64,000 bases of DNA, taken from NCBI RefSeq assembly GCF_023516595.1, contig NZ_JAMGBG010000046.1, forward strand, positions 103,881 to 167,880, given 5' to 3'. Positions 26,382 to 36,100 of the stretch are shown in pieces. A program made the translations under genes and the position numbers. The notes beneath the pieces were generated by a model. The model made no database searches. It was not told the origin of the DNA and saw nothing but the letters and a program-made list of their open reading frames with translations. Source of the stretch: Streptomyces neyagawaensis (GTDB lineage Bacteria; Actinomycetota; Actinomycetes; Streptomycetales; Streptomycetaceae). Positions within the stretch are counted from its first letter, which is position 1, and each line of letters starts with the position of its first letter.

Positions 26382-26413
26382 GGCGCGCCCGGCACCCCAC
26401 AGCCGGGTGCGCC
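26382..26413 (+). terminator. Terminator of the lamin-tail gene
   Basis: A 12-bp stem (GGCGCGCCCGGC / GCCGGGTGCGCC, one G-U pair) with an 8-base loop starts 15 bases past the TGA at 26367. Confidence 0.8.
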
Positions 26414-26769
26414 TCCCGCATGACCGGCGATCAGACACAACTCGACGTCCGCATATGGAGCTTGGTTCACGGCGCAGACCCGACCTCGGCGAACCGCCGA
26501 GCCGTGTCCTCGTCGGGCGCGGCTGCCTTCCCCGTGATTCCCCGCACCACGGCTTGAAAAGCGATTCCCGAAGCGAGGGACACGACTGTTGCTCGAACTT
26601 CCGTGCCATCAGGCTCGTTCGGTAGATCGCTCCACGGCCGGCGCCGCTCGACGGTATGCCCGGCGAGGGTGGACATGCGATCGGCTCCGCCGACGTCAGC
26701 GGCGGTCTCGCGGTCCAGCCGCCCTGCTCGGCGTCTCCACAGTCCTGTCGGTGGTGTTCGGCGCGTTTC
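26414..26769. other. Intergenic region, no gene seen
   Basis: These 356 bp lie between two convergent genes (lamin-tail + strand, LAL regulator - strand). The open frames present have no ribosome site and overlap one another on both strands. No repeat or hairpin stands out. Confidence 0.6.
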
Positions 26770-29712
26770 TCAGGCAGGTTCGTGGGATCCGGGCTTGTCG
26801 GAGTCCGGCAGGCTGCTTTGGATGTTCTTCCGCCCGGTGCGCAGTTTCGCCAGGACGCGGGCCACGTGCTTCTCGACGGTGCGGGGGGACAGGAACAGGG
26901 TCTGGGCGATGTCCTGGTTGGTGGCGCCGTCGGCGAGCAGCTTGGCGACTTCCAGTTCACGGGGCGACAGCTGGGTTCCGTAGCCGCGGCGTCCCGGTCG
27001 CCGCGACGTCTGGACACCGAGTTCGCGAAGGCGGTGTTGGCAGCGTGCGGCGTCGCCGGTCGCGCCGAGCCCGGTGAAGCCGCACGTGGCGTCGGCCAGG
27101 TGCGCCGCCGCGTCTTCGGGAGACGAGCAGGTCAAGGCTTCGCCCCGGCGTTCGGCGGCCTTGGCGACCTCGTAGGGACGGCCGATGTCCTGCCACCTCC
27201 GCTGCGCGTCGGCGAAGTGCTCGGCGGCCCGCGCCGGCTCGGTGGCGCGGAGTAACATGCCTCGGACCAGAGCCAGTTCGGCCGGGGCGGCCGGCGCGTC
27301 GCGGTCGCACAGGTCCGACTCGGCCTCCGCCACGAGTCGTTCGACCAACGTGTGGTGCCCACAGGCCAGCGCGGCCTCGGCCGCGACCGGGACGAGGTCC
27401 ATGGTCCGGGTCCAGGACCTGAGTCCTCGCGACATCGACAGCGCGGGTTCGGCGATCTCCCAGGCCGCCCGCGGGTCACCCTCGGCGAGCCGGACCGCGG
27501 CGAGCGCGGCGGCGATCCTGATGCTCACGTCCACCTCGCTCGTGCCGTCGGCGGCCTCCGCCGCGGTGGCGAAGTGGTCGTGGGCCAGGGAGCGCCGCCC
27601 CTGGGCGAGGGCGAGGTGTCCCTGGCACAGAGCTCGGTCCACGTTGATCTGCTTCACGTCGGAGTGGGCATGCGCCAGGGCCGCGTAATCCTCCTCCAGC
27701 CGGGTCCAGCGCCCGGCCAGCCAGTCCAGGCGTAGTTCCGCGACGCGGGGGAGGCACTCGATGCGCCCGTGGGCTGCGTGTTCGACCAAGTCCTCGACCT
27801 CGGCCAGCAAAGCGCGGGCCCGCCGGTCGTGGCCGAGCTGGATCGCCACCTCGGCGAGGGCGTACAGCGCGTAGGCGGCGTGGCGCAGCACCGCGCCGGC
27901 GGCATCTCGGCGCGGTAGCCGGTCCAGCAGCGGCCAGACGGCGGGATCGCCGTCCCGGGCCATCAGGATGAGCCGGTTGATCCGGACTGCCCTCCGGCTC
28001 GCCTCGTCGGCGCTGTCGTGGACGGCCCGCTCGGCTCGGCCTTGCCAGTCCCACGCGTGCGCGGCGGCACCGTCCTGCTCGTAGAGGGCCAGGTTGACCA
28101 TCGCCACAGCCGCCTTGTGCGGCTGCGTGGCCAGCTCGTCGACGGCGTGGGCGAGCTCGCGGAAACCGGTCGGGTCGGCGCCGACGTTGAGCATGACCAG
28201 ACCGAGCCCCAGGCGGATCTCGCCCCGGATGGCATCCGGCAGCTTTGGATCGTCCAGCACGGTCCGCAGCTCGCGGACGGTCACGGCGTAGTCGACGCCG
28301 TAGCTGACGATCCGGGCGAGCGTGAGCGCGGCTCGCGACCGCCGCCCCGTGTCCACGTGGGGTCGGTCCAGGATCTGGTGCAGGAGGAAGGCCGCGGTGC
28401 CGGTGTCACCCAGTGCGATGGCCTGGTCGGCGGCCTGCTCGATGCGGTCGAGCCAGCCCTGATGGTCGCCGGTGGCAAGTGTGTGGTGGGCGATCTGCAC
28501 CAGCGGGAGCGGGTCCTGGGTCTGGAGGTGGTCGATCGCCCGCTGGTGCAGGCGCGTGCGGCGCGGCCCGGGGATGTGCCGGTAGGCGACCTGCTGAGCC
28601 AGCACGTGACGGAAGCCGTAGAGACCGCTTGCGGTCTCGCGCAGCACGGCCGCCCGCAGCGCGTCGATCAGCCCGTCTGCGGCCTCGTCGCCGTTCAGGG
28701 CGGCGACCTCGGCGAGCAGCTTCTCGGTGGACGGCACGGCCAGTACGGCCGCCGCGTTCACGACCGCCGCACCGGCCGGCGACAGGGAGGTCAGCCGTTC
28801 GCTGACCGCTTCCCGCAGGCCGCCCGGCACCTCGGCCCGCTCCAGTTCCCTGACGTCCAGGCGCGCTTGGTCCCGTAACGTGATCAGGTCTTCCTCGGCG
28901 ACCAGCGGCAGGCCCTCGCTGCGGCGGTGGAGCACCGCGCACAGCTCTGGCGTGGCATGGCTGCCCAGCGCCGCGCCGGCCAGATCCGCCACATCGTTCT
29001 CGGTCAGCGGTGACAGCCGGATCACCGTGCCGCTGGCGCCGGGTGGCGGGCGGTAGGCGGCGCCCAGGGCCGCGGTCCCGGGCGGCAGGTCCTCGGTCCG
29101 GTAGGTGACCACCAGCGCGAACTGGTCGGGCAGGTCGCGGGCGAGCAGCAGGAGCAGGTCGCGGGTGGCGTCGTCGCCCCAGTGCAGGTCCTCGACGACC
29201 AGGACCACTCGGCCGACTTGCGCCAGCACCGAGCGCACGGCCTGGATCAGCTGGTGGCGCGCTGCGCCCGGGCCCTGCGGCTTTGCCGGCGCCGGCGGCA
29301 GGCGGTCGGCCAGGTCCGGGAGCAGCGGGGCCAGCGCGCCGGTGGTCGGCGGCAGGGCGCTGTCCGGCAGCCACGGACCGATCTTGCCGAGCGCGTCGAT
29401 CACCGGCCCGTACGGCAGGGGCTCGCGCAGCGGGTGGCAGAAGCCTGTCAACACCCGCCACCCTTCCGACTTCAGGATCGCGGTGGCTTCGCGTACCAGC
29501 CGTGACTTGCCCATGCCGGCGTCGCCCTCGACCATCACCACGGCCGGTGGCTGTCGGATGGCGGCGAGCACCAGGTCGAGTTCACGGCGGCGACCGACGA
29601 ACGCGAAGCCCCGCCCAAGTCCCGAAGAGCCCTGCTGGGCCGCCATACCATCACCGTCCTGTACGGGACGCCCTGCTCGGTCACGCGCAGTGGCCGCTCG
29701 GGCCGACGTCAT
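26770..29712 (-). CDS. LAL-family LuxR transcriptional regulator
   Basis: The protein has 980 residues. An AAA/NB-ARC-type ATPase lies at the N-terminus: Walker A G63-DAGMG-K69-S70 and Walker B VVLVVEDLHWGDD. A long TPR-like helical middle follows (LIVQIAHHTLATGDHQGW type repeats). The C-terminal LuxR HTH is LSPRELEVAKLLADGATNQD plus FLSPRTVEKHVARVLAKLRT. This is the large ATP-binding LuxR (LAL, MalT-like) architecture, common as a pathway-specific activator. It diverges from the ribosome-inactivating protein gene at 30003 over a 290-bp gap and may control it. The start is uncertain; an ATG at 29646 is the alternative. Confidence 0.92.
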   Translation of the reverse strand: MTSARAATARDRAGRPVQDGDGMAAQQGSSGLGRGFAFVGRRRELDLVLAAIRQPPAVVMVEGDAGMGKSRLVREATAILKSEGWRVLTGFCHPLREPLPYGPVIDALGKIGPWLPDSALPPTTGALAPLLPDLADRLPPAPAKPQGPGAARHQLIQAVRSVLAQVGRVVLVVEDLHWGDDATRDLLLLLARDLPDQFALVVTYRTEDLPPGTAALGAAYRPPPGASGTVIRLSPLTENDVADLAGAALGSHATPELCAVLHRRSEGLPLVAEEDLITLRDQARLDVRELERAEVPGGLREAVSERLTSLSPAGAAVVNAAAVLAVPSTEKLLAEVAALNGDEAADGLIDALRAAVLRETASGLYGFRHVLAQQVAYRHIPGPRRTRLHQRAIDHLQTQDPLPLVQIAHHTLATGDHQGWLDRIEQAADQAIALGDTGTAAFLLHQILDRPHVDTGRRSRAALTLARIVSYGVDYAVTVRELRTVLDDPKLPDAIRGEIRLGLGLVMLNVGADPTGFRELAHAVDELATQPHKAAVAMVNLALYEQDGAAAHAWDWQGRAERAVHDSADEASRRAVRINRLILMARDGDPAVWPLLDRLPRRDAAGAVLRHAAYALYALAEVAIQLGHDRRARALLAEVEDLVEHAAHGRIECLPRVAELRLDWLAGRWTRLEEDYAALAHAHSDVKQINVDRALCQGHLALAQGRRSLAHDHFATAAEAADGTSEVDVSIRIAAALAAVRLAEGDPRAAWEIAEPALSMSRGLRSWTRTMDLVPVAAEAALACGHHTLVERLVAEAESDLCDRDAPAAPAELALVRGMLLRATEPARAAEHFADAQRRWQDIGRPYEVAKAAERRGEALTCSSPEDAAAHLADATCGFTGLGATGDAARCQHRLRELGVQTSRRPGRRGYGTQLSPRELEVAKLLADGATNQDIAQTLFLSPRTVEKHVARVLAKLRTGRKNIQSSLPDSDKPGSHEPA

Positions 29713-30002
29713 CGGCCATCCCCATCTTATTGGCGGCCCTACCCACTCAATGCGTCCCCCATTGTTTCGGCCTGCCCCCCACCTGCATCGTCAATGCCAT
29801 CCACACAGGTGGAAGCCAGACAACAGCGTTGTTGCCGCATGGCGCGCAGCACGAGGGGCCGAGCCCATCGAAGCGCAACCTCCGATCACCTCCGCGTACC
29901 GGTGTCCGGTCACGTCGGAGAACGACGGCCCGCACGCCGTTCGACAAAGTCCATCTCCCTTCCTGGGCCGGCCCACCGGCCACGCACAACGGAGCGCACT
30001 CC

Positions 30003-30902
30003 ATGTCCCGAGCACACATCTTCCGCAGGCTCAGCACGTCGGCCGTACTCTCGGCGGCCCTCGCCGGTGCCGTCGCCCTCGCCGGTCTGGGCGGCAATCT
30101 CACCACCGGTGCGCAGCACCAGTCGCTGGGCGGGCACGTCCAGCTGGCCAGCGCGACGGAGCCGACCGATGGCATGAGCTTCGACATGACGAACGTCGAC
30201 GCCGACCAGTACGACGCCATCATCAACTTCCTCCGCGAGCGGGCCGGCGGCTGGTCCATCTACCAGAACATCCGTGTCACACGGACGAAGGACGACTACT
30301 TCCCCCTCACCCTGTCGGTGGGCCAGAGCCGGATCACTCTGATCTTCAACGCGCGGAACCTGTACGTGACCGGCTGGTACAACGAACAGACCCACCAGTA
30401 CGTCCGGCTGGGTGACGGACCCGGGGGAATGCCGGGGCAGAACGGTCGTACGGATGAGCGGAACTGGCTCAACTACTCCCGGATGGAGGCTGCCGCTGGG
30501 GTCGACCGCGGCTCCCTCGGTATCACCATGGGTGCCATCCAGGGTGCGATCAGCGACCTGGCGAGGGGCAACAGCCGGGACCAGGCGCGGGCCCTGCTCG
30601 TCCTTGTCCAGGCCTTTGCCGAGGGCGCCCGCTTCGACTTCATCTCCTACCGGATCGGCCACGCGATGCGCAACAGCGGCATCTTCTACGCCGGGTCCTC
30701 GTCCTTCATCAACGGCGGGTCGGGCGCCATCGAGCTGACGTCCATGGATCTGGAGAACAACTGGGGAGGCCTGTCCGATGCGGCCGAGAACTCGACACAG
30801 AACCACGTGCCCTTGAACTACCACATCGGCAGTGGGTCTTTCACGTCGATGCAGGCGCTTGACGAGCAGCTGGCCCTGGCCCTGTACATCTTCAAGAAGT
30901 AG
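30003..30902 (+). CDS. Secreted ribosome-inactivating protein (RIP), rRNA N-glycosylase
   Basis: The protein has 299 residues. A signal peptide covers about residues 1-35 (RRLSTSAVLSAALAGAVALA). The RIP domain follows with the expected active-site layout: Y121 in ARNLYVTGWYN, Y158 in NWLNYSRMEAAA, and the signature A-E207-G-A-R210-F-D-F-I, where Glu and Arg would cleave the adenine of the sarcin-ricin loop. No lectin B chain is present, so it is type I-like. A homologue (RIPsc) is known in S. coelicolor. It lies divergent from the LAL regulator and is followed by a nested hairpin at 30932. Its natural target is unknown. Confidence 0.88.
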   Translation: MSRAHIFRRLSTSAVLSAALAGAVALAGLGGNLTTGAQHQSLGGHVQLASATEPTDGMSFDMTNVDADQYDAIINFLRERAGGWSIYQNIRVTRTKDDYFPLTLSVGQSRITLIFNARNLYVTGWYNEQTHQYVRLGDGPGGMPGQNGRTDERNWLNYSRMEAAAGVDRGSLGITMGAIQGAISDLARGNSRDQARALLVLVQAFAEGARFDFISYRIGHAMRNSGIFYAGSSSFINGGSGAIELTSMDLENNWGGLSDAAENSTQNHVPLNYHIGSGSFTSMQALDEQLALALYIFKK

Positions 30903-30931
30903 CACGAAAGCATGTAAAGTCGACCGAACAT

Positions 30932-30981
30932 GGTAAGCGGGCTCGGGAGTCGGACAATGTCCGCCCTCGAGCCCGCTTACC
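30932..30981. terminator. Nested hairpin downstream of the RIP gene
   Basis: A perfect 14-bp outer stem (GGTAAGCGGGCTCG / CGAGCCCGCTTACC) encloses a small CGGAC-AAT-GTCCG hairpin. It starts 30 bases past the RIP stop codon and is most simply a terminator. Confidence 0.75.
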
Positions 30982-31389
30982 GTCGCCGGGCGGTCCTCCC
31001 CGCGACCGTGCGACATGAGACGGCGCACGGACACGCTCGGAGAAACGTCCGAAACCTCCTGTTGAGAGCGACGCCCAGGCCACGTATCCCCTCTCGACTG
31101 ACGGGGACCGAAGCCAAGGCGATATTCCGTGGTCGGCGGGCATCTGTGCCGTCGCCCCCGCCCGCTGACCTGGGTGAGCCGGGCCGCGTTGGTCTGTGCG
31201 AGTCAGCGCCCTTGGCAGCAGGAGCCACCGGCTGTGCGGCCGGCGCTGTGCGCGCCCGATGTGCTGCGCCGCCTCAGTACGGGCACCTCCCGTCTGGGAC
31301 TCCGCGTCGTGGGACCACCCGTCCGGACTTTCGGGCCTCGCAGCCTGAGCGGTGCGCGGCGGAGCGGCTGCCATGTCCACCGAGTCCTC
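30982..31389. other. Intergenic region, no convincing gene
   Basis: About 410 bp between the RIP terminator and the sigma factor operator. Open frames lack ribosome sites and conserved motifs. It probably holds the promoter of the sigma operon. Confidence 0.55.
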
Positions 31390-31418
31390 GTACAGGTCAC
31401 CGCCCCGGTGACCTGTAC
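31390..31418. promoter_or_regulatory. 29-bp palindrome just upstream of the sigma factor
   Basis: GTACAGGTCACCG-CCC-CGGTGACCTGTAC has perfect 13-bp arms and a 3-bp spacer. It ends 12 bases before the proposed GTG start at 31431. It may be a repressor operator, or an RNA hairpin that hides the ribosome site, which would explain why none is visible. Confidence 0.65.
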
Positions 31419-31430
31419 GACGGCTGTGAC

Positions 31431-32117
31431 GTGTCTCACCGGAACTCGCCCGCACAGTACGTCAGCTCAAGACGTGACCACAGATTGCGAACCCGGGTGC
31501 GAAACGGAGATCCGGACGCCTTCGCGGAACTCTTCGACGCGTGCGCCCGCGCGGTGTACAACCACGCCTTTCGGCTGACCGCCGACTGGTCGCTGGCCGA
31601 GGACGTGATGTCGACGACCTTCATGGAGGCGTGGCGGCGCCGGGCCTCGGTCGAGGCCGAAGGCGGCTCGCTGCGGCCGTGGCTGCTGGGCATCGCCACC
31701 AACGTCGCCCGCTCCCACCACCGCAGCAACCGCCGCTACCGCAACGCGGCGAGCGCCGCGGCCGCCGCGCACGCCGCCGAGGAACGGGTCGAGGACCACG
31801 CCGAGGAGACCGCCGGACGCCTGGACGACCGGCGGCGTATCAACGCCACGCTCGCCGCCCTCAGCCTGCTCAAGCGCCCCGAGCGTGAGGTCCTGACGCT
31901 GTGCCTGTGGGAGGGGATGGAGTACGCCGAGGTGGCTCGCGCCCTCGGCATCCCGGTCGGCACCGTCCGCTCCCGCCTCTCCCGCGCCCGCGCCAAGCTG
32001 CGCAAGCTCACCGACGCGCAACTGCTCGGAGAAAAAAGGGAACCCACCCGCACGAACCGGCAGATAACAGGTGATCGCGGATACGCGGTCCGGTCCGCAC
32101 AGGAAGGAAACCGATGA
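31431..32117 (+). CDS. ECF-like RNA polymerase sigma factor
   Basis: The protein has about 228 residues. Region 2 is NGDPDAFAELFDACARAVYN and FRLTADWSLAEDVMSTTFME. An Ala-rich helical linker follows (AAAAHAAEERVEDHAEETAG). Region 4 is LKRPEREVLTLCLWEGMEYA with VGTVRSRLSRARAKL. It has an ATGA overlap with the CU044_5270 gene. The start is uncertain: GTG at 31431 lacks a clear ribosome site, and internal TTG/GTG codons near 31490 are possible. A 29-bp palindrome sits directly before the start. Together with the next two genes it forms a sigma/regulator/protease operon. Confidence 0.86.
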   Translation: MSHRNSPAQYVSSRRDHRLRTRVRNGDPDAFAELFDACARAVYNHAFRLTADWSLAEDVMSTTFMEAWRRRASVEAEGGSLRPWLLGIATNVARSHHRSNRRYRNAASAAAAAHAAEERVEDHAEETAGRLDDRRRINATLAALSLLKRPEREVLTLCLWEGMEYAEVARALGIPVGTVRSRLSRARAKLRKLTDAQLLGEKREPTRTNRQITGDRGYAVRSAQEGNR

Positions 32118-33193
32118 ACGCCAGCCCCTCCCACCGGCCCCACCCGGCCGAGTGGACGGAGACGCAGAGTCTGCTGCCCTCCGCCGAGCGGGATCTGCCG
32201 GCGGGCCGCCACCAGTTCCACAAGGAGCAGATGATGGCCCAGATCCACGAAGACCTCCGCACCTCCTCCCGCACGTCCGGTGCCTCTCCGGTCGCCCCCG
32301 TGAAGCGTTCCAACCCGTTCCTGCGCCGTACGATCCTCCTGCCCGCCGCGGCCTTCGCCCTGGCCGGCGCGGTCGTGGGCGGTCTCGCCCTCACCGGCGG
32401 CGGGACCGACGGCGGCAAGACCGCCCTGGCCACCGGCCCCGCACTGACCACCAGCATCGGCGTCGCCGACCCCAAGGGCGCCCCCCAGCTCCTCGAACGC
32501 ATCTCCCTGGCCGCCGCCGACACCTCCGCGCCCACCCCGCGCAAGGGCCAGTACATCTACATCGCCTCGAAGGTGGCCGACACCTACATCAAGACCGAGG
32601 GCGACAAGAGCGAGGTGGTCAGCGACGAGCTGCACTTCCGCCAGGTCTGGAACTCCCTCGACGGCAGGGACGGTTGGCTGATCGAGGCCGGCAGGACGAG
32701 CGACAAGGGCATCACCCTGAAGGGCGACACCCCGCTCAGCGGCGCCTACAACGCCCTGGCCGCGCTGCCGACCGACCCCGACACGCTGCTCCAGCAGATC
32801 TACCGCGAGTCGGACGCCGTCCGGGACCCTGAAGTCCCGCGCGACCAGGCCGCCTTCGTCGCCATCGGCGATCTGCTGAACGCGAGCTACCCGCCCGCCG
32901 AGGTCGGCGCCGCCCTCTACAAGGCCGCGGCCAAGATCCCCGGCGTCGTCGCGGTGAACGACGCGGTCGACGCCACGGGCCGGCACGGGGTCGCGATCGC
33001 GCGGGAGAACGACGGCGAGCGCATCGAGTGGATCTTCGACAAGAAGACGCTGCGGTTCCTCGGCCAGCGCATCGTGGTGGTCAAGGCCACGGCGGACAAT
33101 CCCCTCAAGGTCGGTACCGTCACGCACACCAGCGCGATCACCGAGCGCGCGGTCGTCGACGCCAACAAGCAGCTCCCCGGGCAGGTGAGCTGA
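32114..33193 (+). CDS. CU044_5270 family protein, probable anti-sigma-like membrane protein
   Basis: The protein has 359 residues. The N-terminal ~70 residues are cytoplasmic and contain the family start PSAERDLPAGRHQFHKEQMM. One membrane helix follows (TILLPAAAFALAGAVVGGLA), then an external domain of about 250 residues (KGQYIYIASKVADTYIKTEG, GVAIARENDGERIEWIFDKK). In actinomycetes this family almost always follows an ECF sigma factor, as here, with an ATGA overlap. It probably anchors and inhibits the sigma factor, but it lacks the HxxxCxxC zinc motif of classical anti-sigma factors. Confidence 0.88.
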   Translation: MNASPSHRPHPAEWTETQSLLPSAERDLPAGRHQFHKEQMMAQIHEDLRTSSRTSGASPVAPVKRSNPFLRRTILLPAAAFALAGAVVGGLALTGGGTDGGKTALATGPALTTSIGVADPKGAPQLLERISLAAADTSAPTPRKGQYIYIASKVADTYIKTEGDKSEVVSDELHFRQVWNSLDGRDGWLIEAGRTSDKGITLKGDTPLSGAYNALAALPTDPDTLLQQIYRESDAVRDPEVPRDQAAFVAIGDLLNASYPPAEVGAALYKAAAKIPGVVAVNDAVDATGRHGVAIARENDGERIEWIFDKKTLRFLGQRIVVVKATADNPLKVGTVTHTSAITERAVVDANKQLPGQVS

Positions 33194-36100
33194 ATGCGCG
33201 ACAGAACCGCAAGCGCCTCGCTGGCCGCCCTGCTGGTGGCGGGGCTGATGACGGGCGTCTCGGTGGCCGCCACGGGCTCCGGCCTCGGCGTACGGACGCA
33301 GGACACCGCCACCGTCGCGGCGCCCGGCAGCCCCGCCTCCGGCGCGCGGACCACCGGCTCCGCCTCCGCGGCAGGCCGGTACGTCACCCTCCTCACCGGC
33401 GACCGGGTCCGGCTGGACCCCCGGGGCCGGGTGACGGGCGTACGGCGGGCACCGGGCCGTGAGCACGTCCCGGTGTCCGTGCGCGGCGTCGGGGGCGATC
33501 AGTACGTCGTTCCCGCCGACGCCGCCGCCCTGATCGGCCAAGGCGTCCTGGACATGCGGTTGTTCGACGTCAGCGGCCTGGTACGCGCCGGTTACGACGA
33601 CACCCGGCGCGGCACGCTCCCGCTGATCGTGTCGTACGAGGGCAAGTCCGCCCAGCGCAGGAGTACGCAGAAGTCGCTGGTCGCGGACGCGGACGCCACC
33701 GTGCGCCGGGAACTGCCCAGTGTGGCGGGCGCCGCGATCACCGTTTCCAAGGCCGGGGCCGACGACATGTGGCAGGCCCTCACCGAGGAGCAGGGAGTCG
33801 CGCGGGTCTGGCTGGACGGCCGGTTCAAGGCGTCGGCGGACGAAGACGGCGCGAAGGCCGGGGAGGCGGGCGGCAACGTCGCGCAGATCGGCGCCCCGGC
33901 CGCCTGGGCGGCCGGATACGACGGCAAGGGCGTCAAGGTCGCCGTCCTGGACACCGGCGTCGACACCACACACCCGGACCTCGCCCCGGCGGTGAAGGCC
34001 TCGAAGAACTTCACCGGCACCGACAGCACCGAGGACATGGCCGGCCACGGCACCCATGTGGCCGCGACGCTGGCGGGCTCCGGCGCACGGTCCGGCGGCC
34101 GGTTCAAGGGCGTCGCGCCCGGTGCCGGGATCCTCAACGCCAAGGTGTTGGACGACAGCGGCGAGGGCAGCGACTCCAGCGTCATCGCCGGCCTGGAGTG
34201 GGCCGCCGGGCAGGGCGCCAGGGTGGCCAACCTCAGCCTGGGCCAGGTCGACACCCCGGGGGAGGACCCGGTCGAGGCGGCGGTGAACGCCCTCTCGAAG
34301 AGCACCGGCATGCTCACCGTCGCCGCGGCCGGCAACGAGGGCCCCGACGCGGGAACCGTCGACTCCCCGGGGGCCGCGGAATCGGCGCTCACCGTGGGCG
34401 CCGTCGACGGCGAGGACCGGCTCGCCGACTTCTCCAGCACCGGCCCGACCGCCGACAGCGCGCTGAAACCGGACCTCACGGCGCCGGGCGTGGACATCGT
34501 CTCGGCGAAGGCGGCGCACGGCTACCTGGGCGACCCGGCGGCCGACGGCTATGTCTCCATGTCCGGTACGTCGATGGCGACACCACATGCGGCGGGGGCG
34601 GCCGCGATCCTCGCCCAGCGGCACCCCGACTGGACCGGCGCACGGATCAAGCAGGCGCTCACCGCGTCCACCACCCCGACCACTGGCGCGACCGGCTACC
34701 AGCAGGGGACGGGCCGGCTCGACGTGTCCCGGGCACTGGAGGGGGCGGTGGCGAGCGAACAGACCTCCGTGTCCTTCGGCAAGCAGCTGTGGCCCCACAC
34801 CGACGACCGGCCGGTCACCCAGCACATCACCTACCGCAACGACGGCGACCACCCCGTCACCCTCGACCTGACGGCCACCGCGACCGGCCCCGGAGGCAGC
34901 ACGGCCACCGAAGGCATGTTCACGCTGAGCAGCACACGGCTCACCATCCCGGCGGGCGGCACCGCGGGCGTCGACCTCACCGCGGACACCCGCGTCGAGG
35001 CGGCGGACGGCGCCTACTCGGGCACGCTGGTCGCCACCGCGCGGAACGGCGCCGAACCCGCTGCCGTACGGACCGCCTTCGGCGTCGTACGCGAGGCCGA
35101 GTCATACGACCTCACCCTGAAGTTCCTCGACCGCGGCGGCAAGCCCGTGAGCGCCCCGCTGACTGAGATCCTCGGGTACTCGGGCACGTACTGGACCACG
35201 AACCTCAGGGACTCCGAGCAGATCTCCAAGGGCGTGTACCGGGTGCGGGTCCCGCGCGGCGACTACGTCGTGGACACCGTGATGGACGGCCCCGGGGGCA
35301 CCTCCGCGCTGGTCCGGCCGCGGCTCTCGCTGACCGGGGACACCACGGTCGTCCTCGACGCGCGCAAGGCGAAGCCGGTCGGGATCACCGCGCCGCAGGG
35401 CGCGAAGATGTCCGACGGCCAGCTCAACCTCGCCGTGGGCACCGGGGACACCGGAAGCGAACCGCACAACAGCACCCTGTTCTGGGGAACGTTCAAGAAC
35501 CTGCGCACCGCGACCCTGGGACCGACCGCCCCGGCCGGGAGGCTCAGCACGCAGCTCGGCGGCCTGTGGCAGAAGGGCAGCACCACCTACCACCTGCTCC
35601 ACAACCTGCCCGACCGCTTCCCCACCGGTTATCGGCACACCACGCGCATGAGCGAACTGGCCCTGCTGAAGCGGAACTTCGGCTCGTCCGTCGCCCACCG
35701 CAAGGGCATCGTCAACGTCCTGTGGAGCGGCCCCACCCTGTCGCTGGGCACGGTGAGCGCCCCCTTCCCGCTGCCGACGACCGCGAAGATCTACGTCACC
35801 ACGCCCAAGGGCTTCAAGTGGACAGCCAACCTGGGCCAGCGAAACGCCTCTGGAGACGACGATAACGTCTTCTACGGCGCGGAGGGCGCGAGGTCGTACC
35901 AAGCGGGCCGGACCTACGCGGCGACGTACAACGTCGGCGTCTTCAGCCCGATCACCGGCGGCCCGTACGGCGCGCGGCGCGACGGCGACACCCTCGACCT
36001 GTGCGTCCCCGCCCTCGCCGACGGGAGCGGACACCCCGCCTCCTCCACAGCGAAACGCCACACCACGGTCACCGCGGACGGCAGCACCCTGCTCGACAAC

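Noticed and set aside
26337..27017. Reverse ORF continuing the LAL regulator's HTH end
   Set aside because: It runs across the LAL stop and the intergenic gap in another frame and has no family similarity.
31736..34852. 1038-residue reverse ORF
   Set aside because: It lies opposite the sigma, CU044_5270 and S8 protease genes, which have clear motifs and coupled starts; the frame is open only because of high GC.
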